From contig DIYJ01000009.1 in assembly GCA_002428995.1 (NCBI GenBank), forward strand, positions 124,001 to 188,000: DNA of 64,000 nucleotides. The letters are read 5' to 3'. This DNA is from Flavobacteriales bacterium UBA6057. GTDB taxonomy: Bacteria; Bacteroidota; Bacteroidia; Flavobacteriales_G; Salibacteraceae. Within the stretch, counting starts at the first letter, position 1; each line of letters opens with the position of its first letter. Shown here one piece after another: positions 40,115 through 50,039 of this stretch. The notes below the pieces were generated by a model. The model was not told the origin of the DNA, made no database searches, and saw only the letters and a list, made by a program, of their open reading frames with translations. The position numbers were made by a program, and so were the translations under genes.

Positions 40115-42918
40115 AGCTCATCCATTTGTTTTTCTGCCTGTTGATCACCACCGCTGGTTTCACTCAAGCCCGAAATCTTCCTCTGTCTCTGCAGCTCGCG
40201 CTGGAGGATGCCGATCCTGATGCATTGGTGCACCTCTACCTCAAAGGCGACCATGAAGCAATAGCAAGCACGGTCCAATCACTCGGAGGTACTTACAAAG
40301 GCAGTTTTCGCGCCTATGCCAGAGTGGTTCTTCCGGCTGCTCAGGTTCCAGCATTGGGGGAATCACCTGCGGTGGAATACATTCACTTTGATGACTACAG
40401 GGGGGAGGCTTTGCTTGATGCCAGCAAGGTCCACACCAGAACCAACATGGTCCATGACCATGATGCCGGATTTTACAGCGCATTTGACGGAACAGGTGTG
40501 ATCATAGGAATGATAGATGCAGGGCTGGATCTCGAACATCCTGATTTTTTGTTGCCCAACGGAAATACGCGCGTGATCGAATTGTGGGACCAAAACCTGG
40601 GGTTTGATGCGCAAAGAACTCCCAGCTATGGCTACGGTCAGGTATGGGACAGTGCGGAAATCAATGCCGGGCTTTGTCCGCATGATGACCAGGCTTCGTT
40701 TTATGGACATGGAACCAATACCACAGGAATTGCTGCGGCTTACAATTGGCAGGATACCCTGGATCAACAGTTTAACGGGCATGCGCCCGGTGCTGAGCTG
40801 ATCGTGGTTTCTTCTGACTTCAATTCGTTCAATTGGACAGCAACCGTAGCGGATGCGGTGGACTACATTTTCGAACGAGCGGAGCAGCTTGGAAAGCCGT
40901 GTGTCATCAATGCATCCCTTGGAACCTACCTTGGTTCGCATGATGCCCGGGATGTTTCAGCTCAGATGATCGATGCCAAGATCACTGAAAAAGAGGGACG
41001 AATCATGGTGTGTGCCGCTGGTAACTCCGGTGAGGAAGATCCCTACCATCTCGGATATACGGCCACATCGGATACGAACTTTACCTGGTTTGATGTAGGA
41101 TCAAGCTCCTCGATCTACTTTGAAGTATTTGGAGACACCGGAGACTTTGAACAACTCTTTTTCAGTATTGGAGCAGACCGTGTGACACCTGCTCATGAGT
41201 TTCGGGGTAATGTGCCGTTTGACCATATCCTCAACCGGATGAACCAACTGGTAGAAGACACACTCTACAGCACATCAGGTAATTACCTTGCAAAGGTTCA
41301 AACGTGGGCCGATTCCACCAATGGAACGTATCGCTTGCAATACTTCATCAGCAACATAGATTCAAACAATTACCACATACGCCTGATGTGCACTGGTGGA
41401 GGTCGATTGGATCTTTGGTCGGCACAATGGTTGGGGTATAACAATATGGTGTTTGACAATCTGCCATCCACCAACGAGTTTCCCGAGATTGCTTACTACA
41501 AGCAGCCGGATGAACTTCAATCGATTGTATCTAGCTGGGCTTGTTCCGATAAGGTGGTGACTGTCGGGAACTTCACCAATAAGAAGGAGTACAACGATGT
41601 AGATGGTATGACGGTCGTCTTCAGCTCGCTGACCGAGGGAGCCATTGCAGCATCAAGCAGTGCCGGCCCCGCGCGCACCGGGCTACTGAAGCCCGAAGTG
41701 GCCGCTCCCGGAGATGTGACTCTGACTGCCGGAGCCGCCTTTCAAATTGCCAGCCAGCTATCCATCCCAAACCAGCGCAACCGGGTGGCTGGAGACACAC
41801 TGCACCATCGCGCGGGAGGAACGTCCAGCGCATCGCCAGTAGTGGCAGGCATTGCGGCTATGTTTCTGGAGAAGTGCAATGGACTTGATTGGCAAGACTT
41901 TCAAAATGCCCTTGCTCAGGGAGCACAGGTAGATCAAAACACAGGCAGCGTTCCCAATTTCAGATGGGGCAATGGAAAAGCAGATGCGATCAACACCCTG
42001 CGCTATTCCGACCTGAATCCTGAGGTGAGCGCCACGCAAACTGATTTCTGTCAGGGCGAGACCGCAGAGTTGACGTTGCAGGGGAGTTACGAAAGCATAC
42101 TCTGGACTACGGGTGAAACCGGCTCTGCCATCACCACTGCCGAAAGTGGGCTCTATTACGCTGAAGTGACGGATGATCGGGGATGCTACGGAATCAGCGA
42201 TACGATCGCAGTTTTTAGCAGGGCGATTCCAGTCAAGCCTCTATTAGCGATGGAAGGGGAGATGCCTGCTTGCCCCGGTAAGGCGATCACCATTTCAGTA
42301 GAAGAAGATTACGGCTCTTACGAGTGGTCCAATGGCCTGTTTACCAATGAAGTCACTGTAACCGAGCCGGGAGATTATTTCTGCCGCGTGACCAACATCC
42401 ACGGTTGCGAAAACTACAGTGATACCGTCTCCATTAGTTACCATCCCACCACACCGACACCGGAAATTGCCCTTGACGTGAGCGGAACTATCCTTGAGGT
42501 GACCGCAGGAGATCAGGAAGTTGAAGATTGGCAGTGGTACTATTTTGATGAACCGATTGCAGATGCCAACGATTCGATCTTACCTGTATCCGATTTTGGT
42601 AGATATACAGTCGCTTATACAGATTCGAACGGTTGTTTCCGGATTTCAGATCCACTGGATGTGTACAGCCTTGGATTGGCCAGCCTTCCGTCCGGATTGC
42701 GCGTGTTTCCTAATCCCTTTACCGATGAAATCAGAGTCGATTCTGAGGATGCTTTGAAAGCATATCGTCTCACAGACGTCTCCGGTAGAGTGATCGCATC
42801 GAAAACCCTTTCTTCTGTTTCTCAGCTCAACATACCAACGTCTACCCTTGATGTTGGAGTCTATGTATTGGAAGTCACCACCACACAAGGTTCTTACCTG
42901 ATCAAGATGACAAAATGA
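40111..42918 (+). CDS. T9SS-secreted S8 (subtilisin) serine peptidase
   Basis: The 935-residue protein has a signal peptide (about 1-20), an S8 catalytic domain and two or more Ig-like modules (about 640-860). A type A sorting domain follows (VFPNPFTDEIRV … GVYVLEVTTTQGSYLIKMTK). The catalytic triad is readable: Asp136 (GMIDAGLDLEHPDF), His200 (YGHGTNTTGIAA) and Ser in GGTSSASPVVAG near residue 570. The oxyanion Asn sits in CAAGNSGEE. A long insert of roughly 180 residues lies between the Asn and Ser segments. It overlaps both neighbours by 4 nt, so the three genes are one operon. Confidence 0.92.
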   Translation: MKLIHLFFCLLITTAGFTQARNLPLSLQLALEDADPDALVHLYLKGDHEAIASTVQSLGGTYKGSFRAYARVVLPAAQVPALGESPAVEYIHFDDYRGEALLDASKVHTRTNMVHDHDAGFYSAFDGTGVIIGMIDAGLDLEHPDFLLPNGNTRVIELWDQNLGFDAQRTPSYGYGQVWDSAEINAGLCPHDDQASFYGHGTNTTGIAAAYNWQDTLDQQFNGHAPGAELIVVSSDFNSFNWTATVADAVDYIFERAEQLGKPCVINASLGTYLGSHDARDVSAQMIDAKITEKEGRIMVCAAGNSGEEDPYHLGYTATSDTNFTWFDVGSSSSIYFEVFGDTGDFEQLFFSIGADRVTPAHEFRGNVPFDHILNRMNQLVEDTLYSTSGNYLAKVQTWADSTNGTYRLQYFISNIDSNNYHIRLMCTGGGRLDLWSAQWLGYNNMVFDNLPSTNEFPEIAYYKQPDELQSIVSSWACSDKVVTVGNFTNKKEYNDVDGMTVVFSSLTEGAIAASSSAGPARTGLLKPEVAAPGDVTLTAGAAFQIASQLSIPNQRNRVAGDTLHHRAGGTSSASPVVAGIAAMFLEKCNGLDWQDFQNALAQGAQVDQNTGSVPNFRWGNGKADAINTLRYSDLNPEVSATQTDFCQGETAELTLQGSYESILWTTGETGSAITTAESGLYYAEVTDDRGCYGISDTIAVFSRAIPVKPLLAMEGEMPACPGKAITISVEEDYGSYEWSNGLFTNEVTVTEPGDYFCRVTNIHGCENYSDTVSISYHPTTPTPEIALDVSGTILEVTAGDQEVEDWQWYYFDEPIADANDSILPVSDFGRYTVAYTDSNGCFRISDPLDVYSLGLASLPSGLRVFPNPFTDEIRVDSEDALKAYRLTDVSGRVIASKTLSSVSQLNIPTSTLDVGVYVLEVTTTQGSYLIKMTK

Positions 42919-45716
42919 GAGGATTAATCGTGCTTCTGGTGGTGTTCTGTTCTCTGGCCTCAATGGGGCAGGAGCCTGTTCAATTCAGGGAGAAAACCAT
43001 CATTTTCAAGGTGAAGCAGGACTATCGGTCCTATTGTGAAGACAATGGCCTTTCCGTACCTAGCCTGAGTGAGCGCATCGAGGAATTGGGGATTGAACAG
43101 CTTTTTCGAAAGTTTCCACAAGCCAGGCCGCTGGTACCTTCCAGAACGACTGCTACGTTGAATCCCAACATGGTAGACATCAGCCTCATCTACGAGCTGA
43201 AATACACGAGCAACATGCCGCTCCCAAAGGCCATTCGCTACCTGAATGATGCCGGAGTGTGTGAATACGTGGAGGGAGCTTTCATTTACAAGCCTTGTTT
43301 TGTGCCCTCCGATTCCAGAATCAACAAGCAATGGCACCTCGATTTGATCAGTGCTTTCGAAGCCTGGGACATCGATACGGGTAGCAGTGACATCACCATT
43401 GCCATTGTAGACACAGGGGTGGATTGGGATCATCCTGATTTGATCAATAGTATTCAATACAACTACTCAGATCCGATCGATGGGCTGGACAACGATAGTA
43501 ACAGCTTTGTAGATGACTTTCGGGGGTGGAATTTCTTTGATGACAACAACGACCCCGATGAACTGAGCTGGTCGCATGGAACACACGTTGCTGGACTGGC
43601 CGGTGCAACCGCCAATAATAACTTCGGGGTGGTTGGTACAGGATACGCTTGCCGGATTCTTCCGGTGAAGAGTGGTGATCGCTTGCAAATCACACACGGA
43701 TATGAAGGTGTGATCTACTCAGCCGATATGGGAGTTCAGGTGATCAACTGCTCGTGGGGTAGCGGTTCGATTTCTGAATTTGGAGAAGATGCCATTCGGT
43801 ATGCCGTGTTCAACAAGAACATTGTAGTGACGGCTGGTGGTGGAAACAACAACAATGAGGTGCCATTCTTCCCGGCTGCTCTTCCGTTCGTGATCAGCGT
43901 AGGTGCTACTGACTCACTCGATCGCAAGGCTGAGTTTTCCACGTTTGGATACCAGATTGACCTGATGGCACCCGGAGCCAGAACCTTCAGCACCGAGAAT
44001 GACACACTTGAATACGAGAGCGGAACATCCATGGCGGCCCCAATTGTGGCGGGCGCAGCTGCCTTGCTGGTGAATCGTTTTCCCGAAATGTCACCACTTC
44101 AGATCGCTGAGCAGTTGAAGACTACGACAGACGACATCTATGGTATTGCTCCGAACGATGAGTTCATCGATAAACTCGGGTCCGGACGATTGAACATGCG
44201 GAGAGCGCTGGATAGTGTGATCAGTCCGGCAGTCCAAATTGAGTTTTACGAGATCTCTGATAACAACGATGAAACTTACCAGGTGGGTGAGCGCCTCACG
44301 CTTGGGGTGGAGCTTGTGAATTACCTGAATCCAACCGGAGATATTACAGTTACCCTCACCAGCCTTTCTGACAACCTGGAAGTGATCGACAGTGTTTGGC
44401 AAACGGCTGCTCTCACCACCAATGCGCGCATCAACAATTTCCAGGATCCCTTCAGTTTCGACATTGTAGGATTCAATGAATACAACGAACAGGTTGCGCT
44501 ACGCTTGATCATCACGGATGGTAATTACACACAGCGCAAGTTCATCGAGTTCGATATCAATCAGGATTACGTGAACCTGAACGTCAACAACATTCAAACG
44601 AGTGTTTCCAGTCGCGGCAACTTTGGATATGCAGATGACTTCCGGCTTGAAGGTTTGGGGTTTGTGTTTGAAAACGAACCTTCATTCATCTATGATGGCG
44701 GCTTGATGATCGGTTACAAATCGGGCAACAGAACCCGCGTTGTAGACCGGATACGCAATGCTTCTTTCATCGACCAAGATTTTGGTGTGGTGGAGGTCAT
44801 CAAGGAGTCACCGAACTCCACATTTGACGATTTCGAAGCGGTAGGTGTGTTCAACGATACACCAGCTATTGATGATGAAATTGGATTGGAAATAAGTCAA
44901 CGTGCCATCGCGTCCAGGGCATTTGGAAAAGAGGATTTTGTCATCATTGAATACACGATCACCAACCGATCAGGGGAAGATATTCCTGATCTCTACGTAG
45001 GTATGTGTGCCGATTGGGACATCCACAACCCAGATAGAAACCGGGGGCTTTCGCAGCCCGGGCGCAAGATGGGCTACGTCCATTTCGTGGATGACGAAGA
45101 GCTGAGTGTTGGGATTCAACTGCTCTCAGAGTTCCCATTTTTTAGCTACATGATCGACAATGAGTCGATCAGCGGTGGAGGAGTGAACCTCTGGGATGAA
45201 GATGGTTTTAGCTTAGAAGATAAGTTCACCACATTGTCTACCAATCGCTTTGAAGCCGGTACTCAGGAGGTCGGAAACGATGTGATCCAGGTGGCCTCTG
45301 CCGGTGGAATTTCCCTCCGCGAAGATGAAAGTGTGACGGTGGCCTTTTCGCTCATGGCGGGACGAACGCAGGAAGCTGTGATTGCTGCGGCAGATTCAGC
45401 GTTCAAGTCTTATAATGGCTACTTGCCCGGTGAGAACGTCTATGCTCCCTTTCAGTTTGTCTCTCTGAATCCGAACCCTGCTTCAGATCACTGCCTTGTT
45501 GAGTTTGACCTCGAAACTTCAGATGTGATCCAGTTCCTGTTGATCGATCAGCAAGGGCGTCCTGTAGCTGAGGTGCTGAACAAATCATTCTTTCAAGGCA
45601 GGAACCGACAACTGCTCAATTTGCCCTCCGTTCCCAGTGGTCCTTACATCCTTCAGGTGAGGGGAAGTAACTTCGAGCGGAACCTGCTGTTGCAGATTGT
45701 AAAGTCTGATGGATAA
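42915..45716 (+). CDS. T9SS-secreted S8 (subtilisin) serine peptidase, second copy
   Basis: The 933-residue protein has a signal peptide (MRGLIVLLVVFCSLASMGQ), a propeptide-like stretch to about 135, an S8 domain and a beta-rich C-terminal half. It ends in a type A-like sorting domain (LNPNPASDHCLVE … GPYILQVRG). The triad is intact: Asp166 (IAIVDTGVDWDHPDL), His221 (SHGTHVAG) and Ser in SGTSMAAPIVAG near 372. It differs from the first subtilase by lacking the long insert, so this is an ancient pair, not a fresh duplication. The ATG overlaps the upstream TGA. Confidence 0.92.
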   Translation: MRGLIVLLVVFCSLASMGQEPVQFREKTIIFKVKQDYRSYCEDNGLSVPSLSERIEELGIEQLFRKFPQARPLVPSRTTATLNPNMVDISLIYELKYTSNMPLPKAIRYLNDAGVCEYVEGAFIYKPCFVPSDSRINKQWHLDLISAFEAWDIDTGSSDITIAIVDTGVDWDHPDLINSIQYNYSDPIDGLDNDSNSFVDDFRGWNFFDDNNDPDELSWSHGTHVAGLAGATANNNFGVVGTGYACRILPVKSGDRLQITHGYEGVIYSADMGVQVINCSWGSGSISEFGEDAIRYAVFNKNIVVTAGGGNNNNEVPFFPAALPFVISVGATDSLDRKAEFSTFGYQIDLMAPGARTFSTENDTLEYESGTSMAAPIVAGAAALLVNRFPEMSPLQIAEQLKTTTDDIYGIAPNDEFIDKLGSGRLNMRRALDSVISPAVQIEFYEISDNNDETYQVGERLTLGVELVNYLNPTGDITVTLTSLSDNLEVIDSVWQTAALTTNARINNFQDPFSFDIVGFNEYNEQVALRLIITDGNYTQRKFIEFDINQDYVNLNVNNIQTSVSSRGNFGYADDFRLEGLGFVFENEPSFIYDGGLMIGYKSGNRTRVVDRIRNASFIDQDFGVVEVIKESPNSTFDDFEAVGVFNDTPAIDDEIGLEISQRAIASRAFGKEDFVIIEYTITNRSGEDIPDLYVGMCADWDIHNPDRNRGLSQPGRKMGYVHFVDDEELSVGIQLLSEFPFFSYMIDNESISGGGVNLWDEDGFSLEDKFTTLSTNRFEAGTQEVGNDVIQVASAGGISLREDESVTVAFSLMAGRTQEAVIAAADSAFKSYNGYLPGENVYAPFQFVSLNPNPASDHCLVEFDLETSDVIQFLLIDQQGRPVAEVLNKSFFQGRNRQLLNLPSVPSGPYILQVRGSNFERNLLLQIVKSDG

Positions 45717-45723
45717 ATAAAAC

Positions 45724-45731
45724 TATTTTTG
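45724..45731 (+). promoter_or_regulatory. Candidate promoter -7 element (TATTTTTG) of the DUF5606 gene
   Basis: Exact match to TAnnTTTG, 21 nt before the ATG at 45753. ATTG at 45696-45699 could be the -33 element, but the spacer (24 nt) is long. Confidence 0.45.
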
Positions 45732-45752
45732 CCCCCTTTTTGAAGTACACGT

Positions 45753-46349
45753 ATGGCATTGGATAATCTTCTCTCAGTTTCTGGTAAGTCTGGATTGTTT
45801 CGACTCGTAGGCCAGATGAAAAACGGAATCATCGTTGAAAGCCTCGTAGATGGCAAGCGCTTCCCTATTCACGGCTCCGCCAAGGTAAGTGCCCTTGAAG
45901 AAATCAGCATTTACACGGAAGACTCCGAGATTCCCCTGAAAGATGTGTTTGCCCGCTTTTATGAGAAATCTGAAGGTAAGCAGGTGCTGAGCCACAATTC
46001 TGACAAGGCCGAGATCAAAGCCTTCTTTAACGACATGGTGCCCGAGCACGATGAAGACAGAGTGTATGTCAGCGACATGGTGAAGGTGGTGAAGTGGTTC
46101 AATCAATTGGTGGAACACACCGATTATGATCCCGCCAAAGAAGAAGAGGAAGCCGAGAACGCTGAGGGCGAAACTTCAGAAGCAAAAGAAGGAGATGATG
46201 CAGTGAAAGAAGATGCTAAGCCGGCTTCCAAGAAAAAGCCAGCTGCTAAGACCGCTGCAAAAACTCAGGCTCCTCGCACCTCAGGCCCTAAAGCCTCTTC
46301 AGCTGCGAAGTCTACCAAGCCTGCTTCTACCAGCAGAAAGTCGGGTTAA
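45753..46349 (+). CDS. DUF5606 protein with a lysine/alanine-rich tail
   Basis: The 198-residue protein has an N-terminal DUF5606 domain (about 1-130; SVSGKSGLFRLVGQMKNG, SLVDGKRFPIHG, EISIYTED), known from many Bacteroidota and of unknown function. An acidic linker follows (about 130-155; EEEEAENAEGE) and then a basic tail rich in Lys, Ala, Pro and Ser (about 158-198; SKKKPAAKTAAK). The tail resembles those of histone H1-like bacterial proteins, so the protein may bind nucleic acid, with the acidic linker as a counter-charge. It is transcribed from its own candidate promoter. The 3' end converges on DUF6702, 7 nt away. Confidence 0.87.
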   Translation: MALDNLLSVSGKSGLFRLVGQMKNGIIVESLVDGKRFPIHGSAKVSALEEISIYTEDSEIPLKDVFARFYEKSEGKQVLSHNSDKAEIKAFFNDMVPEHDEDRVYVSDMVKVVKWFNQLVEHTDYDPAKEEEEAENAEGETSEAKEGDDAVKEDAKPASKKKPAAKTAAKTQAPRTSGPKASSAAKSTKPASTSRKSG

Positions 46350-46356
46350 GAAAGCC

Positions 46357-46848
46357 TCACTGTAGAAGTACTCTCACCTCTGGCCTTGATCCGTTGGTCA
46401 GAAGTTTTTCAAAGCGATCATCCGTCTGGAAATGAATGATGTTTTGCTGGTCGGGGAATGTCTCGGTCAGCAAGGTATTTCGCACAAATGCGATGCTGGC
46501 GTCTTCAGGCAGAATTACCTGAGCATATACCCAAGTAACATCATCCACGTATTCCAAACCCAGCCATTCTTCCGGTAGCTCTTTGGCGGCTACACCAATG
46601 GAAAACTGATCGGAGAGGTATGCAAAAACTGCTTTCTCCGCCTTGGCCATTTCTGTTTTAGAGTCTAGGAATACCTTGCCTGGACGGTTTTTATTGATCA
46701 CGTATTCCAGGTCTTCCGTAAAGACACGAACCGCTACTTGCAGGGTATCGCTTTTCTGATGGATTTCGGTGATGCTGACGTAGAACTCATGCCGCTTGCC
46801 TGCGCTCAAAAGCACCACAGACAGAGCGATAAAAACCAGATACCTCAT
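46357..46848 (-). CDS. DUF6702 family exported protein
   Basis: The 163-residue protein has a short signal peptide (about 1-18) and the DUF6702 pattern, beginning HEFYVSITEI and including VAVRVFTEDLEYVINK. It also has WLGLEYVDDVTWVYAQV and, near the end, the Asn-rich LLTETFPDQQNIIHFQ. The family is exported and is usually found near peptidase or transport genes; no function is assigned. It starts one base inside the stop of the glycosyltransferase gene (TAATG), so the two are co-translated. Confidence 0.85.
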   Translation of the reverse strand: MRYLVFIALSVVLLSAGKRHEFYVSITEIHQKSDTLQVAVRVFTEDLEYVINKNRPGKVFLDSKTEMAKAEKAVFAYLSDQFSIGVAAKELPEEWLGLEYVDDVTWVYAQVILPEDASIAFVRNTLLTETFPDQQNIIHFQTDDRFEKLLTNGSRPEVRVLLQ

Positions 46849-47933
46849 TATATACGTTTGTAAAAATCGATCAGCTTTATGGCTTCCTGATTCCAGCTGT
46901 TGTGCTCACGGGCCTCTTTGCAATTGGCCTTGAGTTGCTCATACTTTTCGGGATGTTCAACCAATTGCTGAATGGCAGCTTCGATGGCCTGAGGGCTTAG
47001 CTCATCGATCAACAGCGCTACTTCCCATTTTTCGTTGAAGGCTCGGTATTCAGGATAGTTCATCGCCACTTGTGGAATGCCGGCATGCATGTAATCGAAG
47101 AAGCGGTTGGCCAGCGAATAGCGATGGTGTAAACCAGCCTCGGAGAAGAGGGTCAGTCCGAGCCACGCTTCGGTAGTATGCGTTTTCAGATTTTCCGGAC
47201 GAACGGGGCCTTTGAATTTCACATGACCGTTCAGCTTGTAGCTCTTTGCGAGTTGCTTCAACTCTTTTTCCTTCGGACCAGCTCCAAAAATCTGAAGCTC
47301 CATGCCCTCTAGTTTTTGCATGGCAGCGAGTGAAGCTTCCAGGCCTCGGCCTACGTTGAGCACGCCCTGGTAAATGATGAACTTGTGATCGGGGTGTGGA
47401 GGTTTGGACTTGTCAATGCGCGGAGCGTTGCGGATCACCTTCAGGTCTGCATTGTAACGCTCCTTAAAAAGGCGTGCGTATCCATCGCTGATGGTGTAGC
47501 CATATTTTACCCGCTTCAAAATGAACTTCTCCACTGCAACCCAAGCCTTGTGAATCAGCGGGCGGGAGATGATTTCTTCCATTTCGCTGAAAAACTCATG
47601 TGCATCGTAGACCATGGTCTTGCGCTTGAGCTTGCTCATGACCCAAACAGGCAAAGCCGTGTCCAGATCGATGGCGCAAAAAATGTCGGTTTTTCGAAAC
47701 AGGAGGTACCAAAGCAGCTTGAGGTTATACTCGATGTAAAACGCCTTGCCCTTCGAAAACCAGCAAGGGATGCGAACCTGTTCGTAGTTTTTCTGCGAAA
47801 GCTTTTGAGACTTACCACCCTTACGACCGATCAGCACGCAATCGTAGCCATTGCATGCCAGGGTGCCACAGATGCGTTCCATTCTCTGGTCGAAAACCAG
47901 GTCGTTGGTAACTGTGAATATGATCCGCTTCAT
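46848..47933 (-). CDS. Family 4 glycosyltransferase
   Basis: The 361-residue GT-B enzyme starts MKRIIFTVTNDLVFDQRMERI and contains AIDLDTALPVWVMSKLKRK, VYDAHEFFSEM and YGYTISDGYARLFKERYN. A nucleotide-binding C-terminal half follows (YQGVLNVGRGLEASLAAM, HAGIPQVAMNYPEY). These enzymes add a sugar to lipid-linked or envelope glycans. It lies next to the 4,6-dehydratase gene on the same strand, 161 nt downstream, which suggests a surface-polysaccharide job. The donor is not readable from the sequence. It overlaps DUF6702 by 1 nt. Confidence 0.88.
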   Translation of the reverse strand: MKRIIFTVTNDLVFDQRMERICGTLACNGYDCVLIGRKGGKSQKLSQKNYEQVRIPCWFSKGKAFYIEYNLKLLWYLLFRKTDIFCAIDLDTALPVWVMSKLKRKTMVYDAHEFFSEMEEIISRPLIHKAWVAVEKFILKRVKYGYTISDGYARLFKERYNADLKVIRNAPRIDKSKPPHPDHKFIIYQGVLNVGRGLEASLAAMQKLEGMELQIFGAGPKEKELKQLAKSYKLNGHVKFKGPVRPENLKTHTTEAWLGLTLFSEAGLHHRYSLANRFFDYMHAGIPQVAMNYPEYRAFNEKWEVALLIDELSPQAIEAAIQQLVEHPEKYEQLKANCKEAREHNSWNQEAIKLIDFYKRI

Positions 47934-48094
47934 GATCTGCTGTGCTGTTCAACCCATCGGTTGTTCACACGATTGTTAGCTGCTTTGGGGCTTGAAAAAT
48001 GCCTTCCGAAAAAAGCGGGGCGAAGTTGGGAGTTTTTGTTTGCTTCTGATCATGAGAAGAAGAATTATTTGGGTGCTGCTACAACTTTTTCCGA

Positions 48095-50017
48095 TCAAGA
48101 GGTCTGAGACTCAGACGACTCTTCTTGTTGTTGGTTTCTACCTAGTTGACGATCCAAGACCTCAAAGGGTGAGTTTTGACTCACATATTCTGGTATCATT
48201 TCCTTGAGCAATTTCACCGCTTCCTTGTTATCCTGAAACTCATAAATCTTGGTTAGTTCCTGGGTTTTTTCGGATACGGTCTGCCAGTCGTATTCCCTCA
48301 CTTTGGCAATCATAATGCGCGGATGGTGGGTCGGCATGGTGTTCTCCTTGGTGGCCAATAACTCTTCGTAAAGCTTTTCACCCGGGCGCAGGCCTGAAAA
48401 GGTGATTTGAATGTCTTTGCCGAGTTCCAGACCAGAGAGCTTCACCATTTGCTTGGCCAGATCGATGATCTTCACCGATTCACCCATGTCGAAGATGAAG
48501 ATCTCACCGCCTTCTCCCATTGCAGCTGCTTCCAGCACCAGCTGGCATGCCTCGGGAATGGTCATGAAATATCGAGTGACCTCAGCATCCGTCACTGTGA
48601 TAGGGCCTCCAGCCTCGATTTGCTTGCGAAACAAGGGGATCACAGATCCATTGCTACCCAATACGTTTCCAAAGCGCGTGGTGATGAATTTTGTTTTGCC
48701 CTGAGCATTGGCGGTTTGAGCATAGATTTCCGCCATGCGCTTACTTGCCCCCATCACATTCGTAGGATTCACCGCCTTGTCCGTAGAGATGAGCACAAAC
48801 TTCTCCACCTCGAATTTCAAACTGAGGTCTACTAAGAGTTGAGTTCCCATGATGTTGGTGCGCACTGCTTCGGTGGGATTCCCTTCCATCAGCGGCACGT
48901 GCTTGTAGGCGGCAGCGTGAAACACCATTTGAGGTCGGTAAGCCTCGAAGAGCCTTTTCATCCGCTCAGGGTTTCGGATGCTTCCAATGACAATCTCGTA
49001 GTTGAGGTTTGCAAATCGACCTTTGAGGTCCATCTCCAAGTCGTAAAGCGCACTTTCCGCCTGATCGACCAGTATCAATCGGCCCTTGGCGAAACGAGCG
49101 ATCTGCATCACCAACCCTGATCCGATGGAACCGGCAGCTCCGGTAATCAGGATGCACTTTTCCTGAAGCTCCTGGATCACAGCCCGTTCGTTCAACTGAA
49201 TGGGAGCTCTGCCCAAAAGATCTTCAATATGAACGTTGCGGATCTGATTGGCGGAAAGCTCACCATTGATCCATCTCCCAACGGGAGGAACGCTCTGCAC
49301 CTTCACCTGATGCGGCAGGCAAATCCGGATGATCTCTGCCTTTTTACCGGGATCGATGTTTTGAACGGAGATGATGACCCGATCCACGCTTTTTTTGGCC
49401 AGCAGTTCTTGAAGCTTCGTGAGCGGGATGATCTGAATTCCTTCGATCTGTCTTCGCGTTTTCTTGGGGTTCTCATCTACAAAGGCCGCGATGCTGTAGC
49501 GCGTTCCCATGTCACGGTCGAGTGTTCGTTTGGTGACGATTCCCGCTTCGCCCGCGCCAAAAATCACCACCGTTTCCTTGATGTTATCAGCAGACTTGTA
49601 TTCGAAGTAGATGACCTTCACAAGCAAGCGATAGCCAATCATGAAAAAGGAGAGGATGAGAAAGTCGATGACCACCACGGAAAGTGGAATGAGGTAGGCT
49701 TCTCCCGTTCCGAAATTCCAGCCGAAGTTGATGAATGGAAAGGCAGCCGAACCGATGGCGACAATTCGGAGGAAGCGCTGTACATCTTCAGAGCTGGTGT
49801 AGCGTACGTATCCTCGCGGAGCCCGCAGCAACAGAAAGGTCGTTGCCCTCACAAGAATCACCAAACCAATCTGCCATGGCAGCTGGTAGTATTCCTTGAC
49901 GGGGATGTTGAAATTGAACCGGAGCTGGAAGGCGATGTAGACGCTCAGCAGGGATAAACCGAGGTCGATCAAAAAGATCATCCAGCGGGGTGTGCTGATG
50001 TTGTCCCTCAAATACAT
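48095..50017 (-). CDS. CapD/WbpM-type nucleotide-sugar 4,6-dehydratase
   Basis: The 640-residue membrane enzyme has four N-terminal transmembrane helices (about 10-130), a first Rossmann region (about 148-260; VVIFGAGEAGI) and a C-terminal SDR domain with GAAGSIGSG (about 295). The signature TDKAVNPTNVMGASKR follows, in which Met stands where most SDRs have catalytic Tyr, as is normal for this family. FFALGRPGEKLYEEL-type GLRPGEKLYEEL closes it. It makes 4-keto-6-deoxy UDP-HexNAc for surface polysaccharide. ATG at 50017 opens the membrane part; the frame extends 35 codons upstream over the S4 gene, and I rejected that start. Confidence 0.93.
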   Translation of the reverse strand: MYLRDNISTPRWMIFLIDLGLSLLSVYIAFQLRFNFNIPVKEYYQLPWQIGLVILVRATTFLLLRAPRGYVRYTSSEDVQRFLRIVAIGSAAFPFINFGWNFGTGEAYLIPLSVVVIDFLILSFFMIGYRLLVKVIYFEYKSADNIKETVVIFGAGEAGIVTKRTLDRDMGTRYSIAAFVDENPKKTRRQIEGIQIIPLTKLQELLAKKSVDRVIISVQNIDPGKKAEIIRICLPHQVKVQSVPPVGRWINGELSANQIRNVHIEDLLGRAPIQLNERAVIQELQEKCILITGAAGSIGSGLVMQIARFAKGRLILVDQAESALYDLEMDLKGRFANLNYEIVIGSIRNPERMKRLFEAYRPQMVFHAAAYKHVPLMEGNPTEAVRTNIMGTQLLVDLSLKFEVEKFVLISTDKAVNPTNVMGASKRMAEIYAQTANAQGKTKFITTRFGNVLGSNGSVIPLFRKQIEAGGPITVTDAEVTRYFMTIPEACQLVLEAAAMGEGGEIFIFDMGESVKIIDLAKQMVKLSGLELGKDIQITFSGLRPGEKLYEELLATKENTMPTHHPRIMIAKVREYDWQTVSEKTQELTKIYEFQDNKEAVKLLKEMIPEYVSQNSPFEVLDRQLGRNQQQEESSESQTS

Positions 50018-50039
50018 GAATCGCAAAGGTATATGAAAG

